Below, in pieces: positions 56,301-64,000 of a stretch of 64,000 nucleotides of DNA (position 1 is its first letter; every line of letters starts with the position of its first letter). The notes under the pieces are model-generated. The model searched no databases. It saw only the letters and a program-made list of their open reading frames with translations, and was not told the origin of the DNA. Origin of the DNA: Kaistia hirudinis. Its GTDB lineage: Bacteria > Pseudomonadota > Alphaproteobacteria > Rhizobiales > Kaistiaceae. The position numbers and the translations under genes were made by a program. The stretch is from assembly GCF_014196455.1 (NCBI RefSeq), contig NZ_JACIDS010000006.1:342669-406668 (forward strand), read 5' to 3'.

Positions 56301-57924
56301 CGCGGCCGTCAGGCGGAGCGACGGCGGGTGGCGCGCCGGGCAGGGCGCCCTGCTGGCCGGCCGCTATGGCCGGTCATTTGCCGGCTTCGCAATCCTGATC
56401 GGCGTCTGGTGGCTCGCTGCCTGGGCCTCGTCGGGGCCCGCCGGCATGGTCCCCTATCCCGGCGCCGTCCTCATGCGCCTCGTCGCGGATGGTTGGAGCT
56501 TCTACGGGCCCAATATCGGCGCGACGCTGTATGAGGCGATCCTCGGCTATGCCTGGGGCAACGGGCTGGCGCTCGCGCTGGCCGCGCTCGTTCTCGTCGT
56601 GCCGCCGCTCCGCCGTCTCGTGATGCAGCTCGCCGTGATCAGCTATTGCCTGCCGCTGATCGCGATCGGCCCGATCCTGACCATCGTCTTCTCCGGCCAG
56701 ACTCCAATGGTGGCGCTCGCGGCTCTGTCCTGCTTCTTCACGACGCTGGTCGGCGCGCTGAACGGGCTCGACGCGGCCGATGCCGCCAGCATCGATCTCG
56801 TCCGCGTCTATGGCGCGCGGCGCGGCGGGCAGCTGCGCTATGTCCGCCTGTTCGCGGCCATGCCGTCGATCTTCGCCGCCCTTGGCCTCGCCGCACCGGC
56901 CGCGCTGCTCGGCGCGATCATCGGCGAATGGCTCGGCTCGGTGCAGCAGGGGCTCGGCGTCGCCATGGTCGTCTCGATGCAGCAAATGCTGGCAGAGCGG
57001 ACCTGGGGCATCGCCGTCGTCTGCGGCGTGCTCGCCGGTGCCGGCTACGCGATCGTCCACCTCGTCGCCGGCTGGCTGATGCCCTGGCGCGGCGAGGGGG
57101 CGTCGCTGGCCGTGGCGGAGGCGGTCGTCGGCTCGCGCGGCCGGGCGCTCGCCGGCACACTCGCCGTGACGCTGGTCTCGCTCGTCGTCGTGGTGTTCGC
57201 CTGGTGGGCGTTCCTGCGCATCTTCGACGTCAAGCCGCTGGTCGGCAAATCGCCGCTCGATGTCTTCCGCTATCTGTTCATCGTGCCGGCAGCGCCCGCC
57301 AACCGCGCGTCGATGCTGGCCGATTTCGCCGTGACGCTGGGCCATGCCGGCCTCGGCTTCGTCGCCGGTCTCGCGGCGGCGCTGCTGGTCTCGATCGGAT
57401 TCGTGCTGTCGCGCCTCGCCGAGCAGACGCTGATGCCGCTCCCCCTCGTGCTGCGCTCCGTCCCGCTCGTCGCCATGACGCCGCTGATCGTGCTCGTCTT
57501 CGGGCGCAGCACCGCCGCGGTCGCGGTGATCAGCGGCATCGTCGTGTTCTTTCCCTCGCTGGTGAATATCGGCCTCGGCCTCCGCTCGGGCTCGAAGCTC
57601 TCGGCCGATCTGATCCGCGCCTATGGCGGCTCGCGCCTCGCCTTCCTGCGCAAGGTCGCGGTGCCCAATGCGCTGCCGGCGCTCTTTGTTGCCGCGCGCA
57701 TTTCCGTCCCCGGCGCGCTGATCGGCGCGCTGCTCGCCGAATGGCTCGCGACGGGCAACGGCATCGGCTACCGGATGCAGTATGACGTCACGGCCTTCAA
57801 GGCGGCCGATCTCTGGGCCTCGGTCGCGCTGGTGACGCTGGTCTCGCTCGCGCTCTATTTCGCCGTCGGTCTCATCGAGGCCGTCGTGCTGACCCGCGCC
57901 GGCTTCCGCGGCGGCCGGCGCTGA
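56293..57924 (+). CDS. Fused double ABC transporter permease
   Basis: At 543 residues this is twice the usual SsuC/TauC length and contains two BPD-transport domains in one chain. The first, about 30-265, has coupling motif region [49 protein letters not shown]. The second, about 285-535, has [53 protein letters not shown]. The two halves differ in sequence, so it is an internal pseudo-dimer. It overlaps the ATPase gene by 8 bases and is convergent with the LysR gene. Confidence 0.9.
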   Translation: MSDAAVRRSDGGWRAGQGALLAGRYGRSFAGFAILIGVWWLAAWASSGPAGMVPYPGAVLMRLVADGWSFYGPNIGATLYEAILGYAWGNGLALALAALVLVVPPLRRLVMQLAVISYCLPLIAIGPILTIVFSGQTPMVALAALSCFFTTLVGALNGLDAADAASIDLVRVYGARRGGQLRYVRLFAAMPSIFAALGLAAPAALLGAIIGEWLGSVQQGLGVAMVVSMQQMLAERTWGIAVVCGVLAGAGYAIVHLVAGWLMPWRGEGASLAVAEAVVGSRGRALAGTLAVTLVSLVVVVFAWWAFLRIFDVKPLVGKSPLDVFRYLFIVPAAPANRASMLADFAVTLGHAGLGFVAGLAAALLVSIGFVLSRLAEQTLMPLPLVLRSVPLVAMTPLIVLVFGRSTAAVAVISGIVVFFPSLVNIGLGLRSGSKLSADLIRAYGGSRLAFLRKVAVPNALPALFVAARISVPGALIGALLAEWLATGNGIGYRMQYDVTAFKAADLWASVALVTLVSLALYFAVGLIEAVVLTRAGFRGGRR

Positions 57925-57947
57925 CATTTCTCGCCGCCGCTGCCGCC

Positions 57948-58916
57948 TCAGGCGGTGCGCTCGGGATGGCCGGGCGCGCCGGTGCTGATGTGCTCGATCT
58001 CGCCGGTCACCTCGCGCACGATCTGCCGCAGCCAGCGATGGGCGGCGGAGCGATGCTGGCGCTCGTGCCAGAGCAGGTGGAAGCGGATGTCGCCGAGCTC
58101 GGGCGGCGCGTCGATCACGGCAAAGGGCATGATCGCGGCAAGATGCTCGGCAAAGGGGCGCCCGGTGGTGAAGACGAGATTGCTCTGCGCCAGCATGAAG
58201 GGGATGACGCCGAACTCCGGCACGCAGCACGTCACCGTGCGTGCATGGCCGAGCGCGGCGAGCTTGCTGTCGATCGGTCCGGTAGCCGCCATGTGGGTCG
58301 GCGTCGGCGAGATGTGGTCAAGCGTCAGATATTGGCTGAGGGCGATGGTGCGCTGGCGCGCGATCGGGTGATGCCGGCCGACCATGCAGACGAGATCCGT
58401 GGTGAGCAGCGGCGCCATGCGCAACTGGCCGGGCTCGATCGGCGGATTGACGATGGCGAGGTCCGCCTCGCCGCGCTCCAGCGGCCCGACGATGTCGCCA
58501 TCCCCCGGCACATTGCAGAAATCCACCATGGCGCCCGGCGCGACCGTATGGAGGCGGTGGACGAGCCGCGGCAGGATCAGCGCGCCGAGGCTGTTCGAGG
58601 CGATGAGGCGGAAACGCCGCGTACTGGTGGCCGGGTCGAAATCGCTCCGGGTCACGAAATTCGCATCGATGTCGGCAAGGATGCGCGCCACCGTCTCCTT
58701 GAGTTCGAGCGCCCGTTCGGTCGGCACCAGATGGCTGCCGCTGCGCACCAGGATCGGGTCGCCGACGATCTCGCGCAGCCGCTTCAGCGCCGCGCTGATG
58801 GTCGGCTGGGTCTGGCCCAGAATGTCGGCCGTGCGCGAGACGCTGTTCTCGGCGAGGAGAACCTGCAGGATCCGCATGAGCCGCACGTCGAGTGTGCCGC
58901 TGACCTCTTGCTCCAT
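57948..58916 (-). CDS. LysR family transcriptional regulator
   Basis: The 322-residue regulator has the LysR helix-turn-helix (MRILQVLLAENSVSRTADILGQTQPTISAALKRLREIVGDPILVR, about 14-58) and a LysR substrate-binding domain. The ATG at 58916 starts the homology; the open frame continues far upstream by chance. It is divergent from the amidohydrolase and probably controls the island. A T-N11-A box (58965-58977) lies in the shared gap. Inducer unknown. Confidence 0.9.
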   Translation of the reverse strand: MEQEVSGTLDVRLMRILQVLLAENSVSRTADILGQTQPTISAALKRLREIVGDPILVRSGSHLVPTERALELKETVARILADIDANFVTRSDFDPATSTRRFRLIASNSLGALILPRLVHRLHTVAPGAMVDFCNVPGDGDIVGPLERGEADLAIVNPPIEPGQLRMAPLLTTDLVCMVGRHHPIARQRTIALSQYLTLDHISPTPTHMAATGPIDSKLAALGHARTVTCCVPEFGVIPFMLAQSNLVFTTGRPFAEHLAAIMPFAVIDAPPELGDIRFHLLWHERQHRSAAHRWLRQIVREVTGEIEHISTGAPGHPERTA

Positions 58917-58964
58917 GGGCTGAACCGTCCTGTGGGGTTGAAACGTTCCGGCTGCCGTCAGAAT

Positions 58965-58977
58965 TGGAATATTTCCA
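58965..58977. promoter_or_regulatory. LysR-type T-N11-A box
   Basis: TGGAATATTTCCA is an exact T-N11-A motif with a perfect inner dyad (GGAA-TAT-TTCC). It lies 49 bases from the LysR start and 129 from the amidohydrolase start, the usual place for autoregulation and activation. Confidence 0.65.
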
Positions 58978-59022
58978 GCAAGATCGATGCCAGCGGCGAC
59001 GCGGCGCGGGTCAGGCGCGGCG

Positions 59023-59033
59023 ATAGTCTCCAT
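59023..59033. promoter_or_regulatory. Shared operator-like site 2 (imperfect)
   Basis: ATAGTCTCCAT matches ATAGACTCTAT at nine of eleven bases and lies 73 bases upstream of the amidohydrolase. With site 1 it also shares a preceding CG, giving CGATAGWCTCYAT. Confidence 0.35.
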
Positions 59034-59105
59034 CGACGGGCGCCGCTTTCCCGTCTCGCTCCAGCCTGCTAGCCGGAAGGGCGGGACAGAACGGGAGCGC
59101 GGGCG

Positions 59106-60458
59106 ATGGCGGTGCACGGGGACATGCTGGCGGGCGGGCCGATCGATCTCGTCGTGCGGGGCGCTGCCGTCTTCACCGCGGTCGCCGGTGCGCCGACGCT
59201 CGCCTCCGGCGGCATCGCCGTCTCGGATGGGCGGATCGTCGCCGTCGGCACGGATGCGGAGCTGGCCGGTCTCGCCGCGCGCGCCGGCCGCGTGATCGAC
59301 GCTGATGGCGCGATCCTGATGCCGGGCCTTATCAATGCGCATTGCCACGCCGCCTGCACGCAGCATCGCGGCCTGGTCGAGAACCTGTCGCTGGAGCCTT
59401 GGCTGCAGGCCGTCTGGGAGGTCGAGCAGCATTATGTGACGCCGGAGACGACCTATCTCGGCGCGCTGATCGGCCTCTCGGAACTGCTGCTCTCCGGCGT
59501 CACGACGGTCATGGACATGTTCTGGCTGTGCGAGCCGACGGCCGAGGCCGCCGTCGATCTCGGCATCCGGATCTCGACGGGCAGCTGGTTCTTCGACGGG
59601 CCGGGCATGTGCGGCATCCGGCCGGAGGAATGGATCGGCCGCGCCGAGGCGTTCTTCGAGCGCTATGACGGGCACGAACTGGTCATTCCCGGCACCTTCC
59701 CGCACGCCTCCTATACGGTCGGACCGGACAATCTGAAGGCGGCCTTCGCACTGGCCGAGCGGCATGACGGCCGCTTCTCGACCCATGCGGCGGAAACGCG
59801 CGCCGAGCAGCGCATCATCACGGAGCGCTATGGCGCCAGCGTCATCCGCCATATGGAGCGCACCGGCCTGCTCTCGGAGCGGACCGTGCTCGCCCATTGC
59901 GTCCATCTCGACGATGGCGAGATCGATCTGCTCGCAAAGAGCGGCACGACCGTCGCGCATAATCCGGTCTCGAACCTGAAGCTCGGCTCCGGCGTCGCGC
60001 GTATCCCGGATCTCGTCGCCGCCGGCGTCACTGTCGCGCTCGGCACCGACAGCTGCATCTCCGGCAACGACATCGACATGTGGCTCTCGATGCGCCTCGC
60101 GGCCCTCTTGCCCAAGGGCGTGCATGAGGACCCGACGCTGATCCGCCCAGCCGAGGTGGTGGCGATGGCGACACGGAACGGCGCGGCGGCGCTGGGACTG
60201 GGCGACCGGCTCGGCACGCTGGAGGCGGGCAAGATCGCGGATTTCATCCTGGTCTCGAGCAGGGCCGCGCATGCCGTGCCGATCTACGACCTCGCGACGC
60301 ATCTCGTCTATGCGGCGGGGAAGGGCGACGTGACCGACGTGTTCGTCGCCGGCCGTCAGGTGGTGAAGGATCGCCGGATCACGACGATCGACCTCGCGCC
60401 GCGCCTCGATGCCATGCGCGAACTCGGCGCGAAGATCGCCACGCGCACGCCGCTCTGA
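59106..60458 (+). CDS. Amidohydrolase, deaminase type (TrzA/SAH-deaminase-like)
   Basis: The 450-residue metal-dependent hydrolase has the subtype I motifs of the ATZ/TRZ and guanine/adenosine deaminase family. PGLINAHCHAA carries the HxH pair (His79, His81); further ligands are the His in STHAAET, the His in VLAHCVHLDD and the Asp in LGTDS. EAGKIADFILV ends the domain. These enzymes hydrolyse amine or halide groups from triazines, pyrimidines or purines. The ATG at 59106 follows GGGAG; a second Met six codons in is possible. It stands alone between LysR and convergent genes. Confidence 0.88.
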   Translation: MAVHGDMLAGGPIDLVVRGAAVFTAVAGAPTLASGGIAVSDGRIVAVGTDAELAGLAARAGRVIDADGAILMPGLINAHCHAACTQHRGLVENLSLEPWLQAVWEVEQHYVTPETTYLGALIGLSELLLSGVTTVMDMFWLCEPTAEAAVDLGIRISTGSWFFDGPGMCGIRPEEWIGRAEAFFERYDGHELVIPGTFPHASYTVGPDNLKAAFALAERHDGRFSTHAAETRAEQRIITERYGASVIRHMERTGLLSERTVLAHCVHLDDGEIDLLAKSGTTVAHNPVSNLKLGSGVARIPDLVAAGVTVALGTDSCISGNDIDMWLSMRLAALLPKGVHEDPTLIRPAEVVAMATRNGAAALGLGDRLGTLEAGKIADFILVSSRAAHAVPIYDLATHLVYAAGKGDVTDVFVAGRQVVKDRRITTIDLAPRLDAMRELGAKIATRTPL

Positions 60459-60473
60459 CGCCGGAGCGACGCC

Positions 60474-61511
60474 TCAGCCATAGAGCTGCGGCACCTTGAG
60501 ATCCGCCGCCGCCAGCGCCGCGTCGATCGCGCCGAGATCCTCCGCGGAAAGCACGGCAGCGGCGGCCGCGACATTCTCCGCCGCCTGCGCTTCATTGCGC
60601 ACGCCGGTCAGCACATGCGTGACCGAGGGCTGCGCGATCGTCCAGGCGAGCACCAGCTGTGCGATCGTCTGGCCATGGCGCGTGGCGATCGGCCGGATGC
60701 CGTCCAGAAAACCGTTCACGGCGGCGATGGTCTCGCCCGAGAAACGGCGGCTGCCCCCGCGCGCATCGCCGGACGCGAAGGCGCGATCCGCCGTGACCTT
60801 GCCCGACAGCAGCCCCATGGCGAGCGGCGAATAGGCGATCACGCCGATGCCGTGCGCCCGGGCGAGCGGAAACAGCGCCGCCTCGTGCTGCCGGTCGATC
60901 ATGTTGAACTGCTCCTGCACCGAGGCGACCGTCCCGGCGGCGGCATAGGCTTCGAGCTGCGCCGGGGTCACGTTGGAGACGCCGATCGCGCCGATTTTGC
61001 CCTCGGCCTGAAGCTCCAGCAGCGCCGCCATGGTCTCGGCGATCGGCGTGGTCTCGTCCTGCCAGTGGGTCTGGTAGAGGTCGATATGATCGACGCCGAG
61101 CCGCTGGAGGCTCGCCTCGACCTGACGGCGGAGCGAGGCCGGGGCGAGGTCGCGATGGACGTCGCCGCGCGGGCTCGGGAAGAAGAACTGGCCGCGGCCC
61201 TCGCCCCAGACGAGGCCGCCTTTGGTCGCGACGCGCACCGAGGCGCGCCGGTCGCGGATCGCGGCGCCGACGATCTCCTCGGAGAGGCCGAAGCCATAGA
61301 TCGGCGCCGTATCGATCCAGTCGATGCCGGCATCGAGCGCGGCATGGATGCCGCGGATCGAGGCGTCGCGGTCGGTGCCGCCCCATTCCGTGCCGCCGAT
61401 CGCCCAGGTGCCGAGGCCGAGCACGCTCAAGGCGGGGCCACCGGCGCCGAGCGGCCGGCGCGCCATCGCGGCCTGCCCGCCATCCGAGGATTGCTGCATC
61501 GCCGCGCTCAT
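60474..61511 (-). CDS. Aldo/keto reductase
   Basis: NAD(P)H-dependent reductase, 345 residues, with the complete AKR tetrad: Asp and Tyr in DTAPIYGFG, Lys in VATKGGL and His in DLYQTHWQD. Third gene of the Rieske-DUF1152-AKR operon; its ATG overlaps the DUF1152 stop by four bases. The substrate would be a carbonyl formed in the same pathway; unknown. Confidence 0.9.
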   Translation of the reverse strand: MSAAMQQSSDGGQAAMARRPLGAGGPALSVLGLGTWAIGGTEWGGTDRDASIRGIHAALDAGIDWIDTAPIYGFGLSEEIVGAAIRDRRASVRVATKGGLVWGEGRGQFFFPSPRGDVHRDLAPASLRRQVEASLQRLGVDHIDLYQTHWQDETTPIAETMAALLELQAEGKIGAIGVSNVTPAQLEAYAAAGTVASVQEQFNMIDRQHEAALFPLARAHGIGVIAYSPLAMGLLSGKVTADRAFASGDARGGSRRFSGETIAAVNGFLDGIRPIATRHGQTIAQLVLAWTIAQPSVTHVLTGVRNEAQAAENVAAAAAVLSAEDLGAIDAALAAADLKVPQLYG

Positions 61512-62521
61512 GCCTGCTCTCCCCCCTTTTGCGGCTTCATGAAGCGGACGACGGGCTCGAGCCGCGTTTCCGGCAATTCGCCGACGACATTGGCGTAGAT
61601 CTCCTCGGCCTCGGCGATGCTGGTCGTTTCCTTCAGCGCCGTCACGCCGCGGCAGGCCTCGGCGACCATCACGGCCGGGTCGAAGAACAGGATCAGCGCG
61701 GCGAGCGGCGTGATCTTGACCGCATGGCCCCAGGGCGTGTTGGTCTGGACCTTGCGGTAACCGAACTCGCCGCGGGCGGCGAGCGCCGCATAATGCTCGA
61801 TCGGATCGGGATAAAGCGCGCAGGCGGCGAGCATCTCCTCGACATCGCGATGCGTCAGCCCGATCGCGCCGAGGAAGCCGCCGGCCTTCATGACGCGGCC
61901 GACCCGCTCGTCGAGCTCTTCGAGCTGCATCTCGCCATCCGCGCCATAGCCGGCCAGCGCATAGACGACCGGGACATCCAGCTGTGTCAGCGCGCCGATG
62001 ACCATGAAATCGATCAGCGAGGTCTGCGCGCCGATCACCTCGGTGCCGTCATGGAAGGAATCCGAACCGATATCGACGCCGACCACCAGATCGATCGCGC
62101 GCGCGGCGATGAGCGCGCGCAGCGCATCGCGGAGGCCGATCACGCCATCGGCGAGGCTCGCGACGAAGGGCGTGCCCGGCAGGAGATCGGCCAGCACCGC
62201 CTCGGCCGGCTGCTGCGCGCCGAGCCCGGAGCGCCGCTCGACGCCGACGATGCCGGGCACCCAGGTCTCGGCATGCGACAGGCGGTGCACATCATAGACC
62301 GTCGGGCCATAGGTCATGGAGGTCGGATCGCGCGAGATCGGGCTGCCCTCCGGCATCCACCAGGACGAGCCGACGCCGCCGACGATCACCTCCTCGACGC
62401 CGAGCAGCTTCAGATGATTGCCGACCGGGATCGACTGGATGACGTCGCCGCCGCCGCCGACCCCGATGATGAGCGCGCGCTTCGCGCCGCGTGCGAGCTC
62501 GGTGAACGAGGCTCTCGTCAT
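61508..62521 (-). CDS. DUF1152 family protein
   Basis: A 337-residue protein with a glycine-rich loop near the N-terminus (RALIIGVGGGGDVIQSIPVGNHL, about 15-37) and the conserved DLVVGVDIGSDSFHDGTE and VPVVYALAGYGADGEMQLEEL stretches that mark DUF1152. The family has no established role; the glycine loop and acidic clusters suggest binding of a nucleotide or metal-dependent catalysis. Here it lies between Rieske oxygenase and aldo/keto reductase genes, so a catabolic enzyme is likely. Confidence 0.8.
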   Translation of the reverse strand: MTRASFTELARGAKRALIIGVGGGGDVIQSIPVGNHLKLLGVEEVIVGGVGSSWWMPEGSPISRDPTSMTYGPTVYDVHRLSHAETWVPGIVGVERRSGLGAQQPAEAVLADLLPGTPFVASLADGVIGLRDALRALIAARAIDLVVGVDIGSDSFHDGTEVIGAQTSLIDFMVIGALTQLDVPVVYALAGYGADGEMQLEELDERVGRVMKAGGFLGAIGLTHRDVEEMLAACALYPDPIEHYAALAARGEFGYRKVQTNTPWGHAVKITPLAALILFFDPAVMVAEACRGVTALKETTSIAEAEEIYANVVGELPETRLEPVVRFMKPQKGGEQA

Positions 62522-62547
62522 GTCGCTTTCCCGTTTCTCGCTGGGGC

Positions 62548-63555
62548 TCAGGCGCTCGCGGCCTGGCGGTGCTGGCGGATGATCTCGCGCAGCTGCTTGC
62601 GCATCAGGATGCCCGGCCGGTCGACCGGCATCGAGACCTCGACGCCCTCGGAGGTGTCGAGCGGCACATCCTCCTCGGTCGTCTCGACGACCCATTTGTC
62701 CTCGTCGCCGACCTCGCGGTCGAACGCGATCACCTTGGCCGAGGGCGTCTCTTCCTCGGTGTCGTTGCGCAGGACGAACTGGATGCGGCGCGTCAGCTTG
62801 TCGTCGATCGGCGTCGCCGCCGTGCAGAGAATGTTGGTGAGGCCATTCGGATAGTCGATCCGGCCGACACGGAAATTGGCGGGCGTATAATAGCGGTTCG
62901 CCATGTGGCGCACGGTCTCCGCCTCGGTGGTGCGCAGCGCGTCGCGCATGCGCGGCGGGTTCTTCACCGGCACGACGGTGTGGGTGATGAAACCGTCGGG
63001 CGTATCCTCGAACTGGTTCTCGACCGGAATGGGCGAGGTATCGCCGAATGTGTTGCGGTGGACGAAGAAGATATGCGCGTTGTCGAACGCGTTCTCCATC
63101 AGGCGCAGGGGCGGGCAGGCCCATTCCTCGACGAATTCATGGATTTGCCGGAAGCCGGGCTGGCCGAATTCGGCGATGACGGGAATGTCGTAGATCGGCT
63201 CTTCGAGCGCGACCCAGACATAGCCATAGCGCTCCGCGCAGCGATAGGACGCCACGCCGAAGGGTTTGGGCTTCTGGATCGGCTCCTGCGGCACGCGCAC
63301 GCAGAGGCCCGTGCCGTCGAAAGCCCAGCCATGATAGGGGCAGACGATATTGCCGTCCTCGACCGTGCCGGCCGAGAGCATGGCGCTCCGGTGCAGGCAG
63401 CGATCCTTGACCGCGTGCGGCACGCCATCGGCGTCCTTCCACAGCGCGATCTTCTCGCCGAGCAGGCGGAACGGCTTCGGGCCGTCGTCGAGATCGCCGA
63501 TCGGCATGATGCAGTACCAGAACTTGCGAAGCACCGGCTCCTGGGTGACGCGCAT
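62548..63555 (-). CDS. Rieske non-heme iron oxygenase, VanA-like
   Basis: The 335-residue oxygenase alpha subunit has the [2Fe-2S] Rieske ligands CLH (Cys53, His55) and CPYH (Cys72, His75). The mononuclear iron motif is NAFDNAHIFFVH (Asp158, His161, His166). The EDKWVVETTEEDVPL C-terminal region is like that of O- or N-demethylases and monooxygenases of the VanA group. No ferredoxin or reductase gene is nearby, so electron donors must come from elsewhere. First gene of the operon with DUF1152 (26 bases downstream) and the aldo/keto reductase. Confidence 0.9.
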   Translation of the reverse strand: MRVTQEPVLRKFWYCIMPIGDLDDGPKPFRLLGEKIALWKDADGVPHAVKDRCLHRSAMLSAGTVEDGNIVCPYHGWAFDGTGLCVRVPQEPIQKPKPFGVASYRCAERYGYVWVALEEPIYDIPVIAEFGQPGFRQIHEFVEEWACPPLRLMENAFDNAHIFFVHRNTFGDTSPIPVENQFEDTPDGFITHTVVPVKNPPRMRDALRTTEAETVRHMANRYYTPANFRVGRIDYPNGLTNILCTAATPIDDKLTRRIQFVLRNDTEEETPSAKVIAFDREVGDEDKWVVETTEEDVPLDTSEGVEVSMPVDRPGILMRKQLREIIRQHRQAASA

Positions 63556-63650
63556 GGCTCGAACCTCCAGCGGATTGGCGCGGCGGCAGGGCCGCGCAGC
63601 ATGGAAGCGAGGATACGGGCTCGCGGGCAGGGCGGAACAAGGCGGCCCGA
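63556..63650 (-). promoter_or_regulatory. Leader of the Rieske operon
   Basis: Between the Rieske start and operator site 3 lies about 95 bases of GC-rich leader with no ORF. I cannot identify a clear -35; TCTATT on the minus strand within the operator could serve as -10. Confidence 0.35.
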
Positions 63651-63661
63651 ATAGACTCTAT
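63651..63661. promoter_or_regulatory. Shared operator ATAGACTCTAT, site 3
   Basis: The same perfect palindrome as at 54266-54276, 95 bases upstream of the Rieske gene. Read toward the gene, both sites continue with a further T (ATAGASTCTATT). Confidence 0.6.
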
Positions 63662-63811
63662 AGGGGCCGCGATGGCCGGCGCGGCGCGCGCCGCGAGTCG
63701 CGCGAATGGACCGGCCGGGCGTCGGGGCGGAGAGGAAACATGCCTTTGAAGATGGCGGAAAGCGCCGAATTCCGCGGCTTTTGACGCCTTGATGGGCAGC
63801 TGCCGCCTAAT

Positions 63812-63820
63812 TTATCCACA
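63812..63820 (+). promoter_or_regulatory. Consensus DnaA box
   Basis: TTATCCACA is an exact match to the strong DnaA-binding 9-mer, 51 bases upstream of the -35 of the right-edge promoter. A single box can occur by chance, so a regulatory role is only a possibility. Confidence 0.35.
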
Positions 63821-63870
63821 GCTTCGCTGCTTTGGGCCGCCGAAAATGCCGGATCGAATGTGAAATCTGT

Positions 63871-63952
63871 TTGACAGGTCGGGGGTCTGGGCCTATAACC
63901 CGGCTCAACGACGCGGACGACGCTGTTGTCTGCGAGACGAAAAACTCGTCTC
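63871..63952 (+). promoter_or_regulatory. Strong promoter and leader, probably of an rRNA operon
   Basis: TTGACA (63871-63876), a 17-base spacer and TATAAC (63894-63899) form a near-consensus sigma-70 promoter. It is followed by a leader with a 7-bp hairpin (GAGACGA at 63934-63940 with TCGTCTC at 63946-63952). This resembles rhizobial rrn upstream regions. No 16S sequence is reached before the window ends at 64000, and no ORF begins here. Confidence 0.65.
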
Positions 63953-64000
63953 TGAGTTTTGGGTCTTGCGGCGGTGGGTTGGACGGGTTATATGGCGGCG

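Noticed and set aside
58917..60302. Long N-terminal extension of the LysR frame
   Set aside because: It runs antisense through the amidohydrolase; LysR homology begins at the ATG at 58916.
63740..63784. 14-codon frame with AGAGGA upstream, possible leader peptide
   Set aside because: Too short to judge, no gene follows it that it could control, and no conserved feature is visible.

Overview
The window is GC-rich chromosomal DNA from an alphaproteobacterium of the Rhizobiales (Hyphomicrobiales). Three things point there: a gcrA cell-cycle regulator with a GANTC-dense promoter, a complete phoR-pstSCAB-phoU-phoB locus, and two housekeeping gene orders that, from memory, are typical of Rhizobiales (rpsT-ech-mutM-ubiE-ubiB-coaBC, and murA-DUF2948-hisD-UPF0262-LMW phosphatase-maf-yacG-tRNA-Phe). 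The genus cannot be settled from sequence alone; no 16S gene is inside the window.

Layout. 1-9 kb: rpsT, enoyl-CoA hydratase, mutM, ubiE/ubiB, coaBC, a DUF4105 membrane protein, dut, cysK. 9-13 kb: argD-argF-hslO operon, then gcrA. 13-21 kb: phosphate regulon (phoB, phoU, pstBACS, phoR) with a recognisable Pho box, and a divergent polyphosphate kinase 2. 21-28.8 kb: a membrane protein, sulfate activation (cysD, fused cysNC, cysQ), alanine dehydrogenase with a divergent Lrp regulator, and a cupin. 28.9-35.8 kb: a candidate small RNA, tRNA-Phe, yacG/maf/phosphatase/UPF0262/hisD, a degraded GIY-YIG-like gene inserted before DUF2948-murA, and tRNA-Thr. 35.9-46.4 kb: an RpiR-controlled pentose/pentitol catabolic island (SDR, aldehyde dehydrogenase, FGGY kinase, HAD phosphatase, RpiR, RpiA, CUT2 ABC transporter). 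46.4-54.2 kb: small hypotheticals, a DapA-like aldolase with altered active-site motifs, DUF1810, dTDP-rhamnose genes rfbC-rfbB-rfbD without rfbA, and two glycosyltransferase-like genes. 54.4-63.6 kb: an accessory catabolic island with an NMT1-type ABC transporter (fused double permease), a LysR regulator, a deaminase-type amidohydrolase, and a Rieske oxygenase-DUF1152-aldo/keto reductase operon. The right edge holds a consensus promoter that probably drives an rRNA operon or another highly expressed RNA beyond the window.

The most interesting signals are two unannotated regulons readable from the DNA. One is an 11-bp palindrome TAGTWWWACTA placed around the promoters of the RpiR island. The other is ATAGACTCTAT, perfect upstream of the ABC transporter and of the Rieske operon, with a weaker copy upstream of the amidohydrolase. 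The second ties three separate transcription units into one probable pathway of unknown substrate. Other points of interest are an anti-Shine-Dalgarno-type sRNA candidate near 28.95 kb, a terminator-like hairpin in the argD leader, and the GANTC cluster at gcrA.
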